Positions 11,743-24,324 of a DNA stretch of 64,000 bases are shown here, piece after piece (the first letter of the stretch is position 1; the number at the start of each line of letters is the position of its first letter). The notes under the pieces were generated by a model. The model was not told the DNA's origin. It saw only the letters and a program-made list of their open reading frames with translations, and made no database searches. The translations under genes and the position numbers were made by a program. The DNA lies in contig NW_003314265.1 in the NCBI RefSeq assembly GCF_000143415.4, forward strand, positions 674,944 through 738,943, in the 5' to 3' direction. Origin of the DNA: Selaginella moellendorffii. Its lineage: Eukaryota > Streptophyta > Lycopodiopsida > Selaginellales > Selaginellaceae.

Positions 11743-12836
11743 GAGCGAATGTCGTGCCACGATTTCTTCTTTTGTATGGCCACCTCTTTTTTGTAGTGGG
11801 GTGGAGATATACTTCCCAACGAAATATAAACAAATCGCTGATGTTTAGAAGCTTGAGCTTGAGGCAAATAAAATCGATACAATTACCAAAGACGCAAATC
11901 AAATTAGCCTCACTGTCATTCGTGTCAAGCTCACTCGTCTCCACGGTTGCCAAAATATAGTACAGCTATCTGATATCGACTCGCGGTAGCTCTCCTTTGG
12001 AGCAGTCACCATTTTAAAGGCATCAGCTGCAAATGCGAAGCGCAGTAATGACCCAGGATTCTGAAAGAAAAAGAAAAGAAAAGAAAACCACATAGGAGTT
12101 GATGAAAATGAAAGCTTACCTGGGGAAGGAGGAAGAATAAGATGCTAACCGTATAAGAGATCTCGATCAAGAACTTGTTTGGGCATGGTTCACAGATGGA
12201 CCATCACGAATACCAGTAGTACCATCTGCCTTTAGCTCGAGGACTACCTGCTTAAACCAGTGTCAGCTGTGCGAGGAAACGATTGCAATAGCATCAACCT
12301 CCATCACAGCAAGACCATCCCTCACGGGAAGTGGAGTTGGAGCACGTACAGCTACAAGTGATACACCAGCTAGTACAAAACCTGATGGCACGTCGCCTTT
12401 GGAATCGCTATCGGCTACAGTCTGCGTCTTTCCAAAGGGCGAACGGTGGTATCCTGATCACAACAATTACCAGTGAAACAAAGACTCAAGCCAAGAAAAA
12501 GAACGTCCCCACCTATTGTAGAGAATTCCATCTCGAGAAAAGGTTTGTTCGCCGCCCTTGCATCACAGTCGTGAACCGGAATTCATAGAGATCCGTTCGG
12601 CGAGCTTAGAATCTCTCCAAACGCGCCGGCATTCCATACCGCGGGCCAACACATGGCGTCGATCGAGAACGTAGAAAGTCTACGAGAAGAAGTACACGCA
12701 GTCAAGAATAGTGAACGACGAGCACCACTTGGCAGAGCCGAGGGAAAAGAGTGTAAGACTCGCCCAGCCTCCTCTACAAGACACGGCAATGCATAGCTGC
12801 AGTAAGACAATGACGTGAAGCTCAAAGAAATCTTAC
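11743..12836. other. Intergenic, little recognisable
   Basis: Holds the 3' region of the PHD-BAH gene and, on the minus strand, whatever follows the candidate small exon at 12837-12968. Open stretches at 12331-12588 (plus) and 12583-12820 (minus) have no recognised domain. I see no RNA gene or repeat. Confidence 0.4.
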
Positions 12837-12968
12837 CAGTCGGCTTCTGAACTGGCCGGAAATCCACTTCATGGGTGGCCCGCCGATCATCCAGCGCGTT
12901 AGCGTGCTGCCGAGAAAACGCTGCTGGATCTTGTCGACATCGCGCGCCCGAGGAGAGCAATGCGCCAT
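12837..12968 (-). CDS. Possible first exon of a small unknown gene
   Basis: An ATG at 12968 opens 44 codons ending exactly at a canonical donor (CTG then GTAAGATTT). The peptide is basic and Arg/Trp-rich (contains TRWMIGGPPMKWISG), which would suit a small organellar protein, but I do not recognise the family. An acceptor with good polypyrimidine context follows near 12797, and alternatives exist near 12770. The next exon and stop are therefore not settled. It is divergent from the GT64 gene with 276 bp between the two start codons. Low confidence, offered because the frame, start and donor agree. Confidence 0.3.
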
Positions 12969-13244
12969 AAACCCTAGAAATCGTCCTGGGCAAAACCTTG
13001 TCAAACCACGCGGCAAAGTGTAGGGAATGGAATATTCTGTTAGATAGGCAGGGGGTAATCTTGAAAGGGCAGGGCATGGATTCTGCCGTTGGCCTGCGAG
13101 GGAGAGCTTGGCAGCGAGCGCTGCCGGATTGATCTAGGGTTTGCATTGCGAGCTCCGCGGTTCTTGACCTGGATTGGAGCGTTCTTGGATGGAAATACTG
13201 GAGTGAGGTAGAGGGTTTATTTTTGCGCGGCCTCTTCTTGCGGG

Positions 13245-14689
13245 ATGGTTGTGCTCGACATCAAGCCCGGCAATCCAGGCCCAAGAATGAAGGGCCAGAG
13301 GGACCGATTGCTGGTCCAGAGATTGCGGATTCTCTTCTCCAATCACTCGTCCTATCACATCAAGCTGCTCGTCTTCGTGGTGATTCTCCTGTCCACGGCG
13401 CTGCTGGCGAGGCGCGCGTCCACTCTGGTGGGCTGGAAGCACAGATTGGAGGAGCCGCAGCGCGATGATCAAGATCTCAGGTAAGAGCACAAAAAATCTC
13501 TCTTGGCAGTGGGATCCAAGTGTTTGATGCGAAACTTTCGGGATTGGATATCCAGGCAGCGCTACACGGTGCTTGTCAACACCTGGAAGAGGGAGGATCT
13601 TCTCAAGAAATCCGTGGCGCACTACGCGTCGTGCAAGGGGGTGGACGCGTTCCGCGTCGTGTGGAGCGAGCCGGAGCCGCCCAGTGACGAGCTGCATTTG
13701 TCGCTGCTGGAAACCATCGCCAGGAGGCATCGGCGCGGATCCAGAGCTCCCGAGCTCCACTTTGATGTCAACCTCGAGGACAATCTCAACAACAGGTTTA
13801 AGCCCATCACTGGCCTCAACACCGACGCCGTCTTCTCCGTGGACGACGACGTCCTCGTCTCTTGCGACACCATGGAGCTTGCTTTCAACGTTTGGCTGAG
13901 CGCTAGAGACTCCATGGTCGGCTTTGTTCCTCGAATGCACTGGCTCCAATCTAAGGTACTTGGAAAAATTCCCTTCTTTTCCCAGTTCTTTGGAAACTTA
14001 GAACGAACAATAGGCTTAGGCTAGTTTCCAGTTCTTTTGCAAACTTAGAACAGTAAGCTTTGCTTCTTTTGGTATTTTCTTACAGTGGTTTTGCATTGCC
14101 GATTTCCAGGGCCAAACTCCGACGTATAGATACGGAGGGTGGTGGTCTGTATGGTGGACGGGATCATACAGCATGGTCCTCTCCAAGATCGCGTTTTTCC
14201 ACAGCAAGTATTTGGAGCTCTACACTTACCAGATGCCTCAGAGCATCCGGAGCTACGTTGCCAACGAGAGGTTTGTTGCGTCACGTCTCTCGACCTCTTG
14301 CGTGGCAATTGTCTAGCTTTGTTTTGACGCCTTTCGTGACTTTCAACTCACAGGAACTGCGAGGACATCGCCATGTCCTTCCTCGTAGCAAACGTCACAA
14401 AGGCTCCACCAATCTGGGTTAAAGGTGCGTAAAATACGCACTGAACACCTGTGACGGATTCTAACTTGCTTGTCCGTCTTTGTTGGCCTGTGACGATGTC
14501 TAACACGTAGTGTGATTGCTTGTTCCAGGCCGCGTTGTAGAAATTGGCTCTTCTGGAATCAGCAGCTTGACCGGTCACAGCCACCGGAGATCCAGATGTT
14601 TAAACCATTTCGTGACTCTGTTTGAAGGCATGCCGCTCGTTCCCAGCAGCGTCAAGGCCGTGAATTCCAAGCGCGAGTGGTTCTGGTGA
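13245..14689 (+). CDS. Glycosyltransferase family 64 (exostosin-like) protein
   Basis: Predicted Golgi type II membrane glycosyltransferase. Exons 13245-13480, 13556-13955, 14110-14270, 14354-14424 and 14529-14689 join to 342 residues. A single membrane anchor lies at residues 41-55 (LLVFVVILLSTALLA). The catalytic region starts with RYTVLVNTWKRED. It contains the metal- and nucleotide-sugar-binding DXD motif as DDD at residues 175-177, followed by PRMHW and the block YGGWWSVWWTGSYSMVLSK. C-terminal NCEDIAMSFLVANVT and PIWVKG are also typical of plant GT64. Characterised plant relatives add mannose or glucosamine to glycosylinositol phosphoceramides, but the donor and acceptor here cannot be told from sequence. 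No defects seen. Confidence 0.93.
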
Positions 14690-16900
14690 AGCGGATTTCG
14701 TATCTCTGGATTTTGTCTTTTTTGCTGTGTACGCAGTCTTAGTTCGCCGCAGTCACCGCTATTGTATCAAAATCGATTCTTTATTCTTGTAAAGTCGAGT
14801 TGGTTCTTAAAAGAAAAAATGCATTTGGAAGGGGAAATATTAAAATTCGACATCCAAATGATTAATCGTCACAAGCGGTCTGTGTGTCCTTCTGCATGTC
14901 CATGGTCACAATTTTCAAAGCCTTCGTCAAGTGTCCTTCTGTATGTCCAATGGTCACAATTTTCAAAGCCTTTGAAAAGCTTCCACGTGTGTATCTAGTT
15001 TATATATAGAAGAAAATAGTAAAGATTGAATCCAAACCAAAATCCCACTCATAGATGTATAAAGTGTTTTAATTGTTGTATATATATAATTTTTAGAAGA
15101 TCTAGTTAAACCTTATAAACTTAAAATCCCTTCTATTGAGCCTTTTAAACTAAAATATAAATGGATAACATAATGTTAATTCATTTTCTCAACCTTGCAT
15201 AGATTTTGGCTGAGAATACAACTTTAGTATCATCAGCTTATGACAATTATAAAAGTAACTTAACTCTATTAGCTGTAAAACCCTAAAAATTAAAAGTCAC
15301 AATCAACAGCCACGATCAATAGTCATTTCTCTTCAATGGCAATTGCTTTCTAGATTCTAGTGATATGCTAATTTTTTTAATATTATTTTAATTTTGCAAA
15401 TAGTAGGATATATTTATTGGACAAATCCACTATAAACAAAGATTTAACATATTCTTTATAAGAACATAATCAATCAATGTTTTGGATATTAAAATATGCG
15501 TAATTGATTGTGAGAGGAATAATATTTGCTGAGATGAATAGGGTTATAAAAGAGGCCCTACAACTATAAAAGTTATAGTGTTGATAATTTATTCTCCCTT
15601 TCATCTCCATGCTTTTTTCCCTACAAAAAAGTTTTATTCTTTTGTGAGAAGTGTAGGCTCTAAGAGGTTGTTTACATGTGATAAAATGACATATGAATCA
15701 ACCTCTTTGAGCCTAACTCTTTCTAAAATTCTTTTGCAGAGCATCAAAATGAGAGGGAAAACAAGCTATTAGCATTATAACTTTGGGAATTGATTATCAC
15801 CTCTTGCTCATAACCCCATTCATCTCAACAGTATTAATCCTCTTATAATCAATCACATAATTAATATGTATGGCTCTTTAAGATTCTCATATATCTCTAG
15901 ATTTTAAATGGTTGTATATTTTGCTAAAATAATTAACTTGTTCTTTACAAAGACATAGCTAATTAAAGCTCACAATATAGAAGAATATCTTTGTTCTTTC
16001 TTATCAGTTTCTCCCTAATTTTTTTTTAAGTGCTAGAGCAAGGAGAAGATATGAGAGAATTCTCTTTGAAGTTTGATTAAGAGCCTTGAATTGAGTGTTA
16101 TAAGAGAGGACTTAAAGCCATAATTAATTAGTTTGGAGAATGTATGTTGCAATAAAGGTAATCAGGTCAAAAAATCTAGTATCAATTTTACAGGCAATTG
16201 TACAAAGAGTGAAGGATGAAGTTGTTATTCTTTTTACCAATGAAAATAAGCTTTTGGACATATCTCAAATAAAGAGGTGTATTCCTTTTAGATTAATTTT
16301 TGAAGTAGTGGATAAGGCATTTCAGCAATCTTGATCATTATAGCTAAAATTGAAGTAATTCCAGTACATGAGAGGTGAGGAACTTTTATCTTCCTACAAT
16401 GGGAATATATTCTTTAAATTTCTATTGGCCAGCTTGATAAATAAGAAGAGGGGCATGGAAATATGTCTTGATCCACATAATTAGTGCCATTGGCTAGGTT
16501 GATACTTCCCCATTTTGACAGATTAGTGTTTATAATCTTTCGTGGTGGATCAGTGAAAAATGCATTTCTAATCATGGCAAGAATATGTGCTTCGAAGGCT
16601 CAATGATCAATCCCTTTAGGCATGATTAGTGGGTCACTCCCTATAGAAGGATGCAAGTCAACAATGTGTTGAAGTGGATATGGTGACTCTATTGTGATCA
16701 ATGACCATTAGTCTGGCTCAACTATTGAGTATACCAGCTAGTGTTCAATTGGAAAATGAAACCATATAATGAGGAATCACATCCCATTAAAACAGGGGCA
16801 GAATTTTTATGGAGTGCACGTAAGTTTAGTGCATCTATGTAGGGTTGTGCATATGCTCCTGCCTATACATAGGACTTTATAGAGAGTGCAAGGGATGCCA
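14690..16900. other. AT-rich intergenic region
   Basis: Strongly AT-rich with no coding frame showing domain features. 14886-14980 has an imperfect tandem duplication around TGTGTCCTTCTGTATGTCC and TGGTCACAATTTTCAAAGCC. The remainder looks like old, decayed repeat sequence. I see no RNA gene. Confidence 0.5.
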
Positions 16901-16916
16901 TTATGCACTTGCACTA

Positions 16917-17155
16917 GAATTGCTCCATTTGTGGTTGACACTGCACTGGAATTGGAACTTGCAAAATTGCTCAACCCTGTGGTTGATATTGCATTGGAAT
17001 TGAAACTTGCATTGGAATTGCTCCACCTTGTGGTTGATGCTACATGAAATAGCCATCCCTGTGTTAGGCTTTGCATTTAAATTGCTCAACCTTGTGGCTG
17101 ACACTACATTGGAATTGGAACTTGCATTGGAATTGCTCCACCCTATGGTTGACAA
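16917..17155. repeat. Imperfect minisatellite, units about 46-60 bp
   Basis: About five copies of a unit containing AATTGCTCAACCYTGTGG, then TTGAYRYTRCATTGGAATTG. Individual units carry substitutions and a short insertion around 17043-17080. It stands immediately before the insertion point of the chromovirus. The minus strand reads as a low-complexity Asn/Gln/Phe/Ser peptide, which I treat as fortuitous. Confidence 0.7.
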
Positions 17156-17283
17156 AAGCCACCACAAAGATTTCCAATTGCAGCAATGCCCAAAGCCCAT
17201 AAATTACGGTGGTACTCAATGGAACCTTCTGCTGCTCCACTTAACAAGCAGAAGGCCACCTCCAACCAGTCAGGGTTCATGCT

Positions 17284-18207
17284 TGTCGCGAATGTGACTT
17301 TGGGTATCGAAAGATACTTGTCGACCAGTCCTTACGGACACTCTTTCCTTACTGCCATGATAGTAGAAGATCGGTACAGTTGGATCCCTTTAGTAGCCCC
17401 TCTTGTGCTAGTGGAGTTAATTGGGCATTTCGAGTGTACTTAGACCGGACGAGCATAAGGACGGAATTCCTACGTGTTATTAGCTAAGCATACTTAGCCC
17501 GGTAAGGAGTTCCCATCTCGTTTTGTCTTGCACTTGCTAGTGACAAGAACCTTTGCATATTGAAACTAGTCCCTCAATATCGCTGGATGATAGCTTACCG
17601 TGTCTGCCAAACACCCTCGCTATCATGCCCTTTGTGTTAGTCTCATTTCGGTCCTATATGCTATTTATGGAAAGTGTCTAGATTCGCTCATTTGGCATAT
17701 TTACGGAATGTAGAGATTGGCCTGAACACAATGGTGTTCGTCCCGTGTCCAAATTTGCAATTTAAAGACATTCCATATTTAGTAAGTTTCGAGTTTGTCC
17801 CAAAGACTAACTCCTGGTACTAAGGGAGGCTTGGGGTGAAAGCCCAAAACGTATGTTCCTCAAGGGGGGGGGGGGGGGGGGGGGGGAGGTTCCAAATGGA
17901 TAGTAGGGATAGTGGTTGGAATGCATGTCCGACCACCTGAGACATTAGTTTGGCTCCTGCTGGGCTGTGTCGCTCCTTGTTCTGTGTTCGGCTTGGGTCT
18001 AAGCCCAAGTTCCACGCTGCTCTAGTCGGTGGAGTACTCTCCTCCTCGTGTTAGGCCACCGGTATGCCAAAATTGTGCCAGACTCCGTTTGACACCATTT
18101 TGCGTGCAAGTGCTGGATACGGGGAGCTGGTGCTCGTGGGATTGTACCGGACCCTTGTTCGTAGCGCAATGGGCTTGGAGTTCGGCTCCAAATTCAAGTG
18201 CGCTACA
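17284..18207 (+). repeat. 5' LTR of chromovirus
   Basis: 924 bp, TG..CA ends. Closely matches the 3' LTR with scattered, mostly transition differences. The largest difference is a run of 23 G at 17864-17886, against nine in the 3' copy. That run explains most of the 17-bp length difference. Confidence 0.95.
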
Positions 18208-18380
18208 TTTGGTATCAGAGAAATTGTCTCAGCAATTCCTATCCAACTTTTGTCGGATTTTCTGACTCAAGTTGCATACGCAGAGACTTTTCTAGTAGAT
18301 TCGAAGCGACCTGTGTAGGATTAGTTGGATTGCACCATTCGGTAAGAATGTTATATGCATGTTCAGTTACTGATAGAGGC

Positions 18381-19577
18381 ATGCATGCAGCTAGCAGGAT
18401 GGTGAAGAGGAACCGTGCTGATGACGCTGAAACCTCTAGACGGGCGAATCAAGAGGAGGAAACTCCTGCTAGAGATCCTGCGGAAGAGGCAAAGGCTGAG
18501 TCAGAAGAGGAAGAGCTGGATGCTGCAGCGCTGCAGCGTACAGCTCAGGAAGTCGAGATCGAGAATTTGCGAAGGGAGATTCACAAATTGAAGAAGGAGA
18601 ACAAGAAGAGGAAGAAAGAAGTTGAGGCAGCTAAACCAGCTAAGCCTAAGCAACGGGACTCCTCCTCAAGTTTTGAGGATGATGAAGTTTTGCAGCCGCC
18701 CCCGGTTGCACAAGTTTCAAAGTTCAAGCCCCTGAAACCACCCAACTTCAGAGGCATGCGGGACTATTAGGTTTTGGAAGACTGGGTCTACGATATGGAA
18801 AACTATTTCATAGCGGCAGACGTAGATGATCATACGAAAGTTGTGTATGCGCAATCCTTTTTCACCGATCATGCCAAAACTTGGTGGCACCAGGTGTGTG
18901 CTAAAAAAGAGAAGACTAGAAGTTGGACCAAGATGTGGTCTCATATCCGTAAGGAATACTTGCCGGATAATCTTGGTTTGAGACTTCACGCGGAGCTGTG
19001 GTGGTTAAAGCAGCGAGGGGATCTCATGCATTACGTTAATGCATTTGCTCAGAAGCACATTATGATTGCAAATATGAGTGACAAAGATGCTCGGAGTTAT
19101 TTCCTAGAGGGTTTAAGTTCACTTTCTCGTAATGAGATTTTGAAGTTTAAACTAAAGACGTATCTGGAGTGTAAGGAGGCAGTGCAGCAAGTTGCCTTTA
19201 GTCACTCGCTCATGGAACAATATCAGCAATCGTATGCTGGTAACTCGGATAAGAATAAATTTTTTGAGAATAAACAAGGTGATCGGAAACAGAGGGTGGA
19301 AGGCAGGTTCTGCTCTGAAGGCTCAGAAGAAACGGTTAACAAAGGTGGTGGTGGTTGGAGACCGCCAGCAGCTTCTTCTGGTCTTAGGCCCTCTGTTCCT
19401 CCTCCTGGTGGGTACAAGCAGCAGCAACCTACAAAACCTGCTCCTAGCGGAACGGGTAGTGTGGGTCATTGCTTCCATTGTGGAGAGTTGGAACTTAGGT
19501 CCTCGGAATGTCCCAACAAACATAAGACAAGGTGTCGGGTTAATGTCATAAGGGAAGACGGTGGTGTGAAGCTGTAG
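18381..19577 (+). pseudogene. gag of chromovirus
   Basis: One frame from about 18381 to 19577 broken only by a TAG at 18768-18770. The N-terminus is acidic with a Lys/Glu coiled-coil-like stretch. The central part is a capsid domain (VYDMENYFIAADVDD, then AKTWWHQV). The C-terminus has a zinc knuckle in which the expected His is lost (CFHCGELELRSSEC). Gag forms the particle and binds element RNA. The stop falls where a Gln is likely, and the knuckle change is a second sign of decay. Confidence 0.85.
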
Positions 19578-19720
19578 GGGTTGACGAGTTGGTCAATGCA
19601 GACTATGAGGAAGAAGAGGTGAGTAACTTTCGTTGCTTTCCTCAAGCTTTTCTTGCAGTCAATGCAAACACTGATCCGTTGATGTATCTGGTAGGCTTTG
19701 TCCGTGGACACCGAATCTGA

Positions 19721-19990
19721 GTGATGATTAACACGGGAGCTACGCATAGCATGATATCCGAAGACTTAGTTAAGTTGTTAGGATTGAATGCTGAGCAAAT
19801 GTCGCCTATGCACTTCCGGTTTGCAGAAGGTGGGCAAGTAGCCAGAAAGTTTGTGAGTGATGTTCCAATAAAGATATCTAAGTGGAAAGAAAGAGTGGAC
19901 TTGGTAGTGTTGAAGACACCAGATTTTCAGATGGTGTTTGGTATGGACTTCTTCAACAAATATATAAAAGGGATTTATGGTGCTGGATAA
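19721..19990 (+). pseudogene. Aspartic protease domain of chromovirus
   Basis: 90 codons with the retropepsin layout. The active-site triad reads NTG (MINTGATHSMI) instead of DTG, and the flap and FGMDFFNKY segments follow. Replacement of the catalytic Asp by Asn (GAC to AAC) should abolish activity. It is separated from gag and RT by frame breaks. Confidence 0.8.
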
Positions 19991-20136
19991 AGTCGTATCA
20001 CATTGAAGTTAGAAGGATGTTCTGATGTATCCTTTCAGTTGTAAAAGCGTTCCTCAAAGGATTGGGATGCAAAGTTCTTGACTGCAAGGGTGCTTAAAAA
20101 GCAGCTAAGAGGGGATGTCAAACCTTTTGGGTTCAA

Positions 20137-21572
20137 GTGATGGAAGCTAAGGGTGTTAATGACTCAGTTCGAATCAGCGACGGGGTTGATCCTATACCAA
20201 AGAGGATATTGGAGTTGTTGGCGAGGAACCAGGATATCTTTCCGAAGGATTTGCCGCCAGGGCTACCTCCTAGCTGTGAGGTTGATCATCGGATTGAGGT
20301 TATTCCGGGTTCTAAACCACCTACGAAAGCTCCATATCGGTTGAACATCAAGGAGATGGCTGAACTCAAGAAGCAACTCACGGAGCTTCTTGACAAAGGT
20401 CATATCCGACCAAGCAAGTCACCTTATGGAGTGCTAGTCCTTTTTGTTATGAAAAAGGATGGAACCATGAGGATGTGTATTGACTATCGGGCACTCAACA
20501 AGATCATAGTTAAGAATAGTTATCATTTGCCTCGCATTGATGACTTGTTTAACCAACTCTTAAAGGCTAAGTATTTTACGCGACTTTATTTGCGGTTCGG
20601 GTATCATCAGATACGGGTGGTGGATCAGGATGTGGAGAAGATAGCCTTTAAGACTTGGTACGGATCTTATGAGTTCCTTGTTATGCTGTTCGGGTTATGC
20701 AATGCTCCAGCAACATTCAGCACTATGATGGATAGAATATTTGGTGATTATTTGGACACATTTGTTGTCCTTTATATCGACGATGTTCTAGTCTTCAGCG
20801 AAACGTTGGAGGATCATTTGAAACACTTGGAGCTGGTGTTCTAGAAGTTGCGCGAACATAAACTGTATGCTAAGGAAAGTAAATGTGCTTTTGGTCAATT
20901 GCGCGTAAACTTTCTCGGACATATAGTTGGTGGTGGCGTGATTGAGGTCGATCCAAAGAAGGTGGAAGCGGTGAAGTCTTGGGAAGCCCCGACCATTATA
21001 TCAGATGTTCGTTCCTTTCTCGGTTTGGCCGGATACTATCGTAAGTTTGTCCGCAATTTTGGAAGGATTGTTCTTCCGTTAACTGAGTTGATGAAGAATA
21101 ATATTCCGTTTCATTGGACACCAGTTTGTCAGCGTGCTTTTGCACAGCTGAAGGAGATCTTGACTACGGTTCCTGTTCTTAGGATCCTAGATTTTGATAA
21201 ACCCTTCGAAGTGCATTGTGATGCATTTGGCTATGCTATTGGTGCCGTGTTGCAGCAAGATTGTGACAAAGTGGTTGGTGTTACGCTAAGGCAGCATGGT
21301 TGTCCCGTTGTGTTCTACTCCAAGAAATTGGATGAAACTCAACGAAGATGGCCAACGCATGAGAAAGAAATGTTTGCTATAGTGTCGGCCCTGGAACACT
21401 AGAGACACTACTTGGGTGGACATACTAAGGTTTATACGGATAGTAACACACTAAGTTACTTTGCAATGCAGCCTAAGCTTACGCCAATGCAGGCTCGTTG
21501 GCAAGAGAAGCTTGCTAGATATGATATTGAAATCATATATAAACCTGGTAAAGATAATATTGTTCCAGATGC
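20137..21572 (+). pseudogene. Reverse transcriptase and RNase H of chromovirus
   Basis: The RT part has [17 protein letters not shown] and the catalytic [10 protein letters not shown]. After a TAG at 20842 the same frame continues into the connection domain (CAFGQLRVNFLGHIV) and RNase H (FEVHCDAFGYAIGAVLQQ). A further TAG at 21400 interrupts RNase H where relatives have Trp before RHYL. The frame ends at the TRIM insertion (21573). Elsewhere residues are well conserved, so decay looks recent relative to the age of the family. Confidence 0.92.
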
Positions 21573-21577
21573 ATTGA

Positions 21578-22172
21578 TGTAAGCTCCTGAGTTTGGACTT
21601 CCCGGGAGGTCACCCAGCCCAGTACTATTCAAACCCAAGGACGCTTAACCCCAAATATCCCAAAACCCTTAACCGATTGGAAAAGGGGGTGCACTTTTGT
21701 TGATGGGCCCTTTCCCTCTATATTTGAACCCTAACAGATCGTCTCTCGAATCGTTCCCTTTGGTTGCTTACAATCCACCACGCTTCCTTGCAAGTTCACG
21801 CCCTCGTGAACGGAAGCTGAGAGCCATAGCTCTCCCGAGAGCCCCACTCTCTTGACACCCTACCCCTCGGGTCTAGCCCAGCAGGAGCAAATTGGACCAG
21901 CCAGATGTCAATCAACATGTGGTGTGATTCTTTTAGCCAACCAACAGAGTCGGACCCGAGACCCTTCTGATACCAAATGTAAGTTCCTGAGTTTGGACTT
22001 CCCGGGAAGTCACCCAGCCCAGTACTATTCAAACCCAAGGACGCTTAACCCCAAATATCCCAAGACCCTTAACCGATTGGAAAAAGGGGTGCACTCTTGT
22101 TCATGGGCCCTTTCCCTCTATATTTGAACCCCAATGGATCATCTCTCGAATCGTTCCCTTTGGTTGCTTACA
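21578..22172 (-). mobile_element. TRIM (terminal-repeat retrotransposon in miniature)
   Basis: 595 bp made of two nearly identical 195-bp terminal direct repeats (21578-21772 and 21978-22172, TG..CA ends) around a 205-bp non-coding interior. The target duplication is ATTGA at 21573-21577 and 22173-22177. The interior ends at 21966-21977 with the complement of TTGGTATCAGAA, a tRNA-Met primer-binding site read on the minus strand, which fixes the orientation. It encodes nothing and must have been mobilised in trans. It split the RNase H-integrase junction of the chromovirus. Confidence 0.93.
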
Positions 22173-22177
22173 ATTGA

Positions 22178-22599
22178 GTCATCAAGCTCAATTCCAGGCA
22201 ATATCGGCAATCAGTTCGGACTACTTGGAGGACGTTCGGGCTTCATATGTAAGTGATCCATTGGCGAAGTCAATCTTATGCCATGCGGGGTTGTTGAAGC
22301 AGAGCCCTGGTAGCGAAGCAGCAAAAGTTGTTAGTCGCACTAATGCAAAGCTTCACTTCTCAATTCGGGATGGGCTTATATTCTATAAGCAAGAAAGATT
22401 GTATCTTCCCTCTAAGGATCTGCAGCAGTTGGTTCTGCGGGAACATCATGATGTTCCGGCAGTGGGACATGGTGGGAAGCGAAAAACTCTGGCTTCATTG
22501 AAAAAGGGATTTTTCTGGTCTGGTATGGAAGGTGATGTAGCGGACCATGTTCGTTCTTGCCTTATATGCCAGCAATGTAAGCGCAGAACTGAGAAGTAG
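22178..22599 (+). pseudogene. Integrase N-terminal (zinc-binding) part of chromovirus
   Basis: Resumes after the TRIM. Contains the HHCC zinc-binding domain (REHHDVPAVGHGGKRKT, then CLICQQCKRR) preceded by the linker from RNase H. It ends at a TAG at 22597, just before the solo LTR insertion point (22604/22605). Confidence 0.85.
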
Positions 22600-22604
22600 G
22601 TTGG

Positions 22605-24324
22605 TGTAAGCGACTAATTTTTCCATTTTACTTTAGTCACTTAACCACACCTCCAACCACTTGGAGGAGTCTCATTCACAACCTCCACAAGTCCCAGTTA
22701 GGACTTGGGGCTTGCTAGCCCCGAGAATGGCATCCATGCCACTCAACCTTTGCACTTGGTCTAAGTGCTTCACGTGTCCGATCCCATGATCGACACCCCA
22801 AGGTACCACCGACATATCGGCCCGTTACGCTGAGGCCATACCTATTCACCTTGGTCACACCGGTGGTCCAACACCACTTACATTGCAATCCCGTCTCTCA
22901 TAGACTAGGCCATCCATCCATGAGTGATCGTCCCAGATCCACTCCTTAGCATCCTTAGGATGCTCGCAGACTTAGGGAATAACCTTCCCCAATATCTCTT
23001 TTCCGGTCCCCACCAAGTCCCTCTCTGTCAATGGCCGTGTTCACCAACACTGCCACTGGATCAAGGCCCGCAGGCCCGACCTCTAAGTCCAACTGTCCTC
23101 TGGGACTTCCTCACTAGGTGACCGTGTCCTTTGTCACCACACCAGAGGGCTACTCCTCTTCCTTTCCACAGTCTGGGACTTTGGGACAACATTTTGGAAC
23201 ACCGTGGCCTTACGCAAGCCTCATGGGTACTTTCCCCGCCTTTCGCCTTTAGGTGCTCTAGCCATGGGCTTAGAGCGAGGTTCCGTTGAGCCACGACAGG
23301 TATCCAAGTAGGTAGTGCTACCCACACTTGGACTGGGAGCATCGGCCAGTCGATCTCCCGGGGGAACTAGAGTTGGCTCTTGAACACTTCACCAAGCTAC
23401 CCTGCTTGTCGGTCCGTGTTCACTCTAGTCTTGGACTTCCCAATGGGCAGCTCATCACCCAACACTGGGTCCGGCCTTCCTGGGCCAAACTGGCCTTTCC
23501 TGGCCAAACTGGCTCCATTGTAGTCCTCCCCCTACTATACTTTTGGAGCTCACCAAACCCCCCAGGGTCTGGGAAACGAACGCTTTGGGCTTTCACCCTC
23601 TCAGACTCGGACTCGGACTCGGACTCGGACTTGGACTCAGACTCGGATTCGGACTCGAGCTCGGGCTCGGTCTCGGTCTCGGCCTCGGCCTCGGTCTCGG
23701 TCTCGGTCCCGATCTCGGTCTCGGTCTCGGTCCCGGTCTCGGTCCCGGTCTCGGTCTCGACTTCGGACTCCATCTCGGGTCCATCTCGGACTCCATCTTG
23801 GGTCCATCTCAGACTCCATCTCGGGTCCATCTCGGACTCCACCTCGGGTCCATCTCGGACTCCATCTCGGGTCCATCTCGGGTCCATCTCAGACTCCATC
23901 TCGGGTCCATCTCGGACTCCACCTCGGGTCCATCTCGGACTCCATCTCGGGTCCATCTCGGACTCCATCTCGGGTCCATCTCGGACTCCATCTCGGACTC
24001 CATCTCAGGTCCATCTCAGACTCCACCTCGGACTCCATCTCGGACTCCATCTCGGACTCCACTTCGGACTCCAACTCGGGTCCATCTCGGACACTTTCAC
24101 GTGACATGTGTTGGTCCTTTTGGGTCCCTTTTTGGAGCCTCGCTTATTGCTCACTTTGTGCTCGTTCTTTGAGCACTTTGTTGGGAGTTCCACTCCCACT
24201 CTCAACCTTTCAAGTCGGAGCTTTTTAGTCCAAACGTGTTATGCTCGTTTGGTTTTCGCTTCGGCCACTACCACGTGGCACCCTTTCGGCTCCACTTTGG
24301 GGCCTAGGGATTTTGTGTCTCACA
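22605..24324 (-). repeat. Solo LTR of the 40-48 kb LTR element family
   Basis: 1720 bp, TGTAAGCG at one end and TCTCACA at the other, flanked by GTTGG duplications at 22600-22604 and 24325-24329. It matches, in reverse orientation, the LTRs at 40438-42166 and 46236-48036 over its whole length. A solo LTR arises by recombination between the two LTRs of a full element, removing the interior. It contains a GACTCG-type satellite at 23603-24090. Confidence 0.94.
23603..24090. repeat. Hexamer and 18-mer satellite inside solo LTR
   Basis: Begins as repeats of GGACTC, shifts to TCGGTC, then to interleaved 9-mers GACTCCATC and GGTCCATCTC. All units are multiples of three, so several frames stay open on both strands without coding meaning. 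Confidence 0.9.

Noticed and set aside
13134-13949. 271-codon minus-strand frame opposite the GT64 gene
   Set aside because: Covers the GT64 coding strand and its intron on the other side. No domain, and composition typical of an antisense frame.
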